Source: Monomorium pharaonis (lineage: Eukaryota > Arthropoda > Insecta > Hymenoptera > Formicidae). From it: DNA of 64,000 nucleotides. The position numbers were made by a program, and so were the translations under genes. Under the pieces are notes generated by a model. That model was given only the letters and a program-made list of their open reading frames with translations. It was not told the DNA's origin and did no database searches. How positions within the stretch are numbered: position 1 is the stretch's first letter; each line of letters starts with the position of its first letter. Positions 62,688 to 64,000 of this stretch are shown here, one piece after another. The stretch is from the NCBI RefSeq assembly GCF_013373865.1, contig NC_050467.1, forward strand, positions 27,736,996 to 27,800,995. The letters run 5' to 3'.

Positions 62688-64000
62688 GTGTTATGTATGT
62701 TTTTGAAACATCTTATTTATAAAAGAACAATAAGATTTTGTACTGGGAAATCTCCAACCACGTTTAGGAAATTACCCATTCGTAACACGCGTCTTGCTAA
62801 AATATTTTTATCCCGCATAGACGTTGAAGACAAAGCGAGTAATCATAAAAAAAGCGATGCAAAGGCACTGGAAAATTCAACTGAATCATTGCTTCTGCAA
62901 ATGTGTATGAAGAGAGAAATTATGTTGGTAACACATGGACCGACGCTTCTGAAGACTGAGCAGGAACATAAATCTGTAACGAGAAGCATCGACAGAGCTG
63001 TCTCGCTCTCACGGGAGAGAAAAAATTACATACAAGATTATCCTCTGGGTGAAAAAGGAAGAGAATGTTCCATGCAAAGAGATTTGACAAAACCCTTGCA
63101 AGAAGATGAGACAGATGTGAAACGTGAAAAAGAGATAAATAGAGTTGACAAATCACAAGAATGGGGTAAATGGATCGGGACATGTCTTCTCATATTTATA
63201 TTACCGTTGTCTGTAATCTTACCACAATTCTTGTGCTCGAAAGGACAATGCAAAACTGCACTTGTAAAACTTTCTATTGATTGGAAGTCTTATATAAATT
63301 TATATTCATTATCCTATGTTGCATTTTTAATATTATTGACTTGTACATCGATTATACCAATTGGGAAAACCATAGACGGACAGCAAAGTAAAACCAGAAG
63401 ACTTCAGTATTGTGTAAATGGCTATTTGAGCACTATAGTGATGCTAATTGGACTTGGTTTATATATATATATGAATATATCAGTTAGCAATTACATCATC
63501 AATAATATTGTACAATTTTCAATCAGTAGCTGGATTGTGGGAACGATTTTAGCTGTGGAATTATACATTAAGGTAGGAAAAGTTTCAGTGATCAACCTGA
63601 ATATATATGTGTCAACCAACAATAAGATAAATAATTTTTGGCAGGGCAGAGAAATTAATCCGCGAATTGGCACTTTGGACATTAAACTGCTGTTAATAAG
63701 AGCTTCTCTCATTGGCATGGTAATTATTACTTTATTTTTATTTTTATTTTCGCCACAAGTGTGGATTGTACAGTATGGAATAAAATAATTAAAAATTGAA
63801 TGTTATAACTTTTATTTTGCAGTTGATTGTAAATATAGCCATTGCTATTAAAGCTGTTGACGACGTAAAAAGTTCAAATATTGAGGAACTTGATATAGCT
63901 ACATTGTTAGTTGTCTTGCTGCAGCTATTCTATGTTATACATGGACTAATATACGAAGCTTTTATCTTTACTTCTTTTACAATAATGTACAAAGAAACTG
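62688..64000 (+). CDS. LBR: Lamin B receptor / sterol C14-reductase family, partial at right edge
   Basis: The coding exon runs to 63,719 and ends ...ASLIGM in phase 0 with a GTAATT donor. The intron is 63,720-63,822 (acceptor TTTTGCAG), and the next exon starts LIVNIAIAIKAVDD and leaves the window. Reading through the intron would give a false stop at 63,788. The N-terminal ~160 residues are charged and Ser/Arg/Lys-rich. Then come membrane segments with ILPLSVILPQ, WKSYINLYSLSYVAFLI, IIPIGKTIDG, RLQYCVNGY and the family signature FWQGREINPRIGTLDIKLL. Family members are inner nuclear membrane proteins that tether lamina and chromatin or reduce sterol C14 double bonds. Insects cannot make sterols, so a structural role is likely. 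The true start is uncertain: an upstream exon may exist beyond the hairpin at 62,572. Confidence 0.88.

Noticed and set aside
63720..63788. Read-through C-terminus of the lamin B receptor ORF
   Set aside because: A donor at 63,720, an acceptor at 63,822 and family-like sequence after it show that this is intron.

Overview
This window is insect nuclear DNA, probably Hymenoptera and plausibly an ant. The evidence is spliced genes with canonical GT/AG introns, an AT-rich background with GC-rich islands, insect-type Copia, Gypsy, BEL/Pao, R1-clade LINE and Helitron elements, and a lamin-B-receptor gene running off the right edge. The order is my inference from general character, not from a database match. 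Host genes are few; most of the sequence is mobile DNA, nested insertions and palindromes.

Layout. 1-4.6 kb: Copia element with an intact 1,384-codon polyprotein. 4.7-9.3 kb: a small multi-exon RING-finger gene that I assembled from phase-1 exons, with one tandemly duplicated exon pair and an intron full of hairpin elements. 10-14.3 kb: short hairpin (MITE-like) elements. 14.1-15.2 kb: a 15-bp minisatellite. 15.3-16.1 kb (minus): a three-exon gene for a proline-rich/RGG protein. 16.6-17.9 kb: nested hairpins. 18.0-29.7 kb: a Helitron with two Ulp1-type cysteine protease domains, a basic 15-residue repeat, the HUH Rep domain and the start of the helicase. It is split by a 5.1-kb Gypsy element with a 4-bp target duplication and cut off at 29,661 by the LTR of another element. 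35.3-38.5 kb (minus): an R1-clade LINE inserted in a CCTAACC motif.

The most unusual part is 38.5-53.2 kb, an array of diverged units (A-D plus promoter-only copy E; a possible relative Z lies left of the LINE). Each complete unit has, in order, a ~40-codon single-pass membrane microprotein ending in a conserved FCxxVxVT-type tail; a CCAAT/TATA promoter whose TATA lies 334-346 bp after the microprotein stop; GAATGYGAGTARG motifs; two tiny minus-strand exons with consensus splice sites; a conserved ACAACCTAACC box; and a short ORF with a conserved TERK/GK/LSVT core. Codon-level divergence with amino-acid conservation points to selection on both small proteins. A BEL/Pao element with equal-length, apparently identical LTRs sits inside the array (42,991-49,426).

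53.9-54.6 kb is a GC-rich solo-LTR-like element. 54.6-61.3 kb is a 6.7-kb complex of inverted and direct duplications, including a 2.1-kb palindrome. 61.3-62.7 kb holds more nested hairpins with target duplications. 62.7 kb to the end is the lamin-B-receptor gene, incomplete at the right edge.
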